Shown here: one piece after another, positions 13,845 to 14,361 of the stretch
Position numbering within the stretch: the first letter of the stretch is position 1
Layout: each line of letters starts with the position of its first letter
DNA from: Clostridia bacterium
GTDB lineage: Bacteria; Bacillota; Clostridia; TANB77; CAG-508
Reading direction: 5' to 3'
DNA length: 14,361 bases
Assembly (NCBI GenBank): GCA_900772235.1
Contig: CAAGQX010000018.1
Location: 1 to 14,361 of the forward strand
Notes under the pieces: generated by a model
Databases searched by the model: none
What the model was told of the DNA's origin: nothing
The model's input: the letters and a program-made list of their open reading frames with translations, nothing else
Translations under genes and position numbers: made by a program

Positions 13845-14361
13845 GTGGTAGTAAAAAAAGAAACAAAAGTATTATCTCCAAAGCTAGATGTAGTATTTCA
13901 AGCATTGTTTGGAGAAGTAGGAAACGAAAAAATAACAAAAGGATTTTTAGAAACAATACTAGAAAGAAAAATAGAAAAGATAGACTTAAATAAAAATCCA
14001 ATATTAAGAAGAGAATTTAAAGACGATAAACTAGGAGTATTAGATATATTAGCACAGTTAGAAGGAAAAGAAAATTGCAACATAGAACTACAGTTAATAG
14101 ACCAAAAAAACATAGTAGAAAGAATATTATACTATTGGAGTAGACTATATAGTAGGCAAATAAGACAAGGAGAAGAATATGAGAAATTAGAAAAGACAAT
14201 AGTAATATTAATAACAAACTTTAAAATATCAAATTTAGAAGAATTAGAGTATCATAGCACCTGGAAAATAATGGAAACAAAATCCAAAAAGAAAATCATA
14301 TTGACAAACAAATTAGAAATAGATATAATAGAGTTACCAAAAATAATGGGTAAAGAAAATA
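13845..14361 (+). CDS. Rpn-family PD-(D/E)XK nuclease / putative transposase, 3' end cut off
   Basis: The frame is open from GTG 13845 to the end of the window (172 residues). It begins KVLSPKLDVVFQALFGEVGNEK, the standard start of the Rpn / TIGR01784 'PD-(D/E)XK nuclease family transposase' group, whose members are DNA endonucleases linked to recombination and spread like mobile genes. Nuclease core: D67 in GVLDILAQL and E81/Q83 in CNIELQL, the D...ExQ variant typical of this family, followed by RILYYWSRLYSRQIRQGEEY, also typical. Family members usually run to about 280-330 residues, so roughly the last 40 percent lies outside the window. The start is uncertain: no ATG is available, and I chose GTG because AGAGGT (13833-13838) lies before it. 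It sits beside the MITE-like repeat cluster. Confidence 0.88.
   Translation, partial: MVVKKETKVLSPKLDVVFQALFGEVGNEKITKGFLETILERKIEKIDLNKNPILRREFKDDKLGVLDILAQLEGKENCNIELQLIDQKNIVERILYYWSRLYSRQIRQGEEYEKLEKTIVILITNFKISNLEELEYHSTWKIMETKSKKKIILTNKLEIDIIELPKIMGKEN

Noticed and set aside
1..14361. CRISPR array, tRNA, rRNA, integrase attachment site or prophage genes
   Set aside because: No regularly spaced direct repeats, no clover-leaf or rRNA-like stretch and no phage-type proteins were seen. The only mobile-like items are the repeat cluster and the Rpn gene at the right end.

Overview
The window is AT-rich DNA from a low-GC Gram-positive bacterium, most likely an anaerobic member of the Clostridia. 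Supporting this are strong AAGGAGG-type ribosome binding sites, AT-biased codons, close gene packing on one strand, and the order desulfurase / scaffold / MnmA, which in Clostridia usually follows an Rrf2-type regulator. No species can be named from sequence alone. Apart from six codons of a divergent gene at the left edge, every convincing gene lies on the + strand.

Layout. (1) 1-1969: the start of a minus-strand gene, an inverted-repeat operator-like site, then an overlapping OmpR-type response regulator and sensor kinase pair, closed by a terminator near 2000. (2) 2196-6531: a tight operon of an MgtA-type Mg2+ P-type ATPase, a PiT phosphate transporter and its DUF47/PhoU-like partner, closed by a terminator. 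PiT carriers move metal-phosphate complexes, so the operon looks like joint Mg2+ and phosphate supply. (3) 6715-8551: a diacylglycerol-kinase-family lipid kinase and an RsmB/RsmF-like RNA cytosine methyltransferase. (4) 8660-10810: a self-contained Fe-S assembly operon: DtxR/MntR-fold regulator, cysteine desulfurase, IscU scaffold, with overlapping reading frames. (5) 10913-12566: a new promoter, then MnmA (which uses sulfur from the desulfurase to thiolate tRNA) and a guanine-deaminase-like enzyme. (6) 12575-13394: two small membrane proteins, a DUF4870-like one and a DUF2752 protein that appears frameshifted. (7) 13395-13844: gene-free, repeat-rich DNA. (8) 13845 to the right end: an Rpn/PD-(D/E)XK transposase-like nuclease, cut by the window edge.

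The most interesting part is region 4. The regulator holds the place usually taken by the Fe-S sensor IscR. By eye alignment it has lost five of the six metal ligands of MntR and instead ends in a three-cysteine tail. That tail resembles the extra cysteine tail of the IscU encoded two genes downstream. A perfect 28-bp palindrome covers the -10 of its own promoter, and the same half-sites recur upstream of the divergent gene at the left edge. This suggests an undescribed DtxR-fold Fe-S or iron-sulfur-status sensor with at least two targets. That function is inference; the sequence shows only the motifs and the sites.
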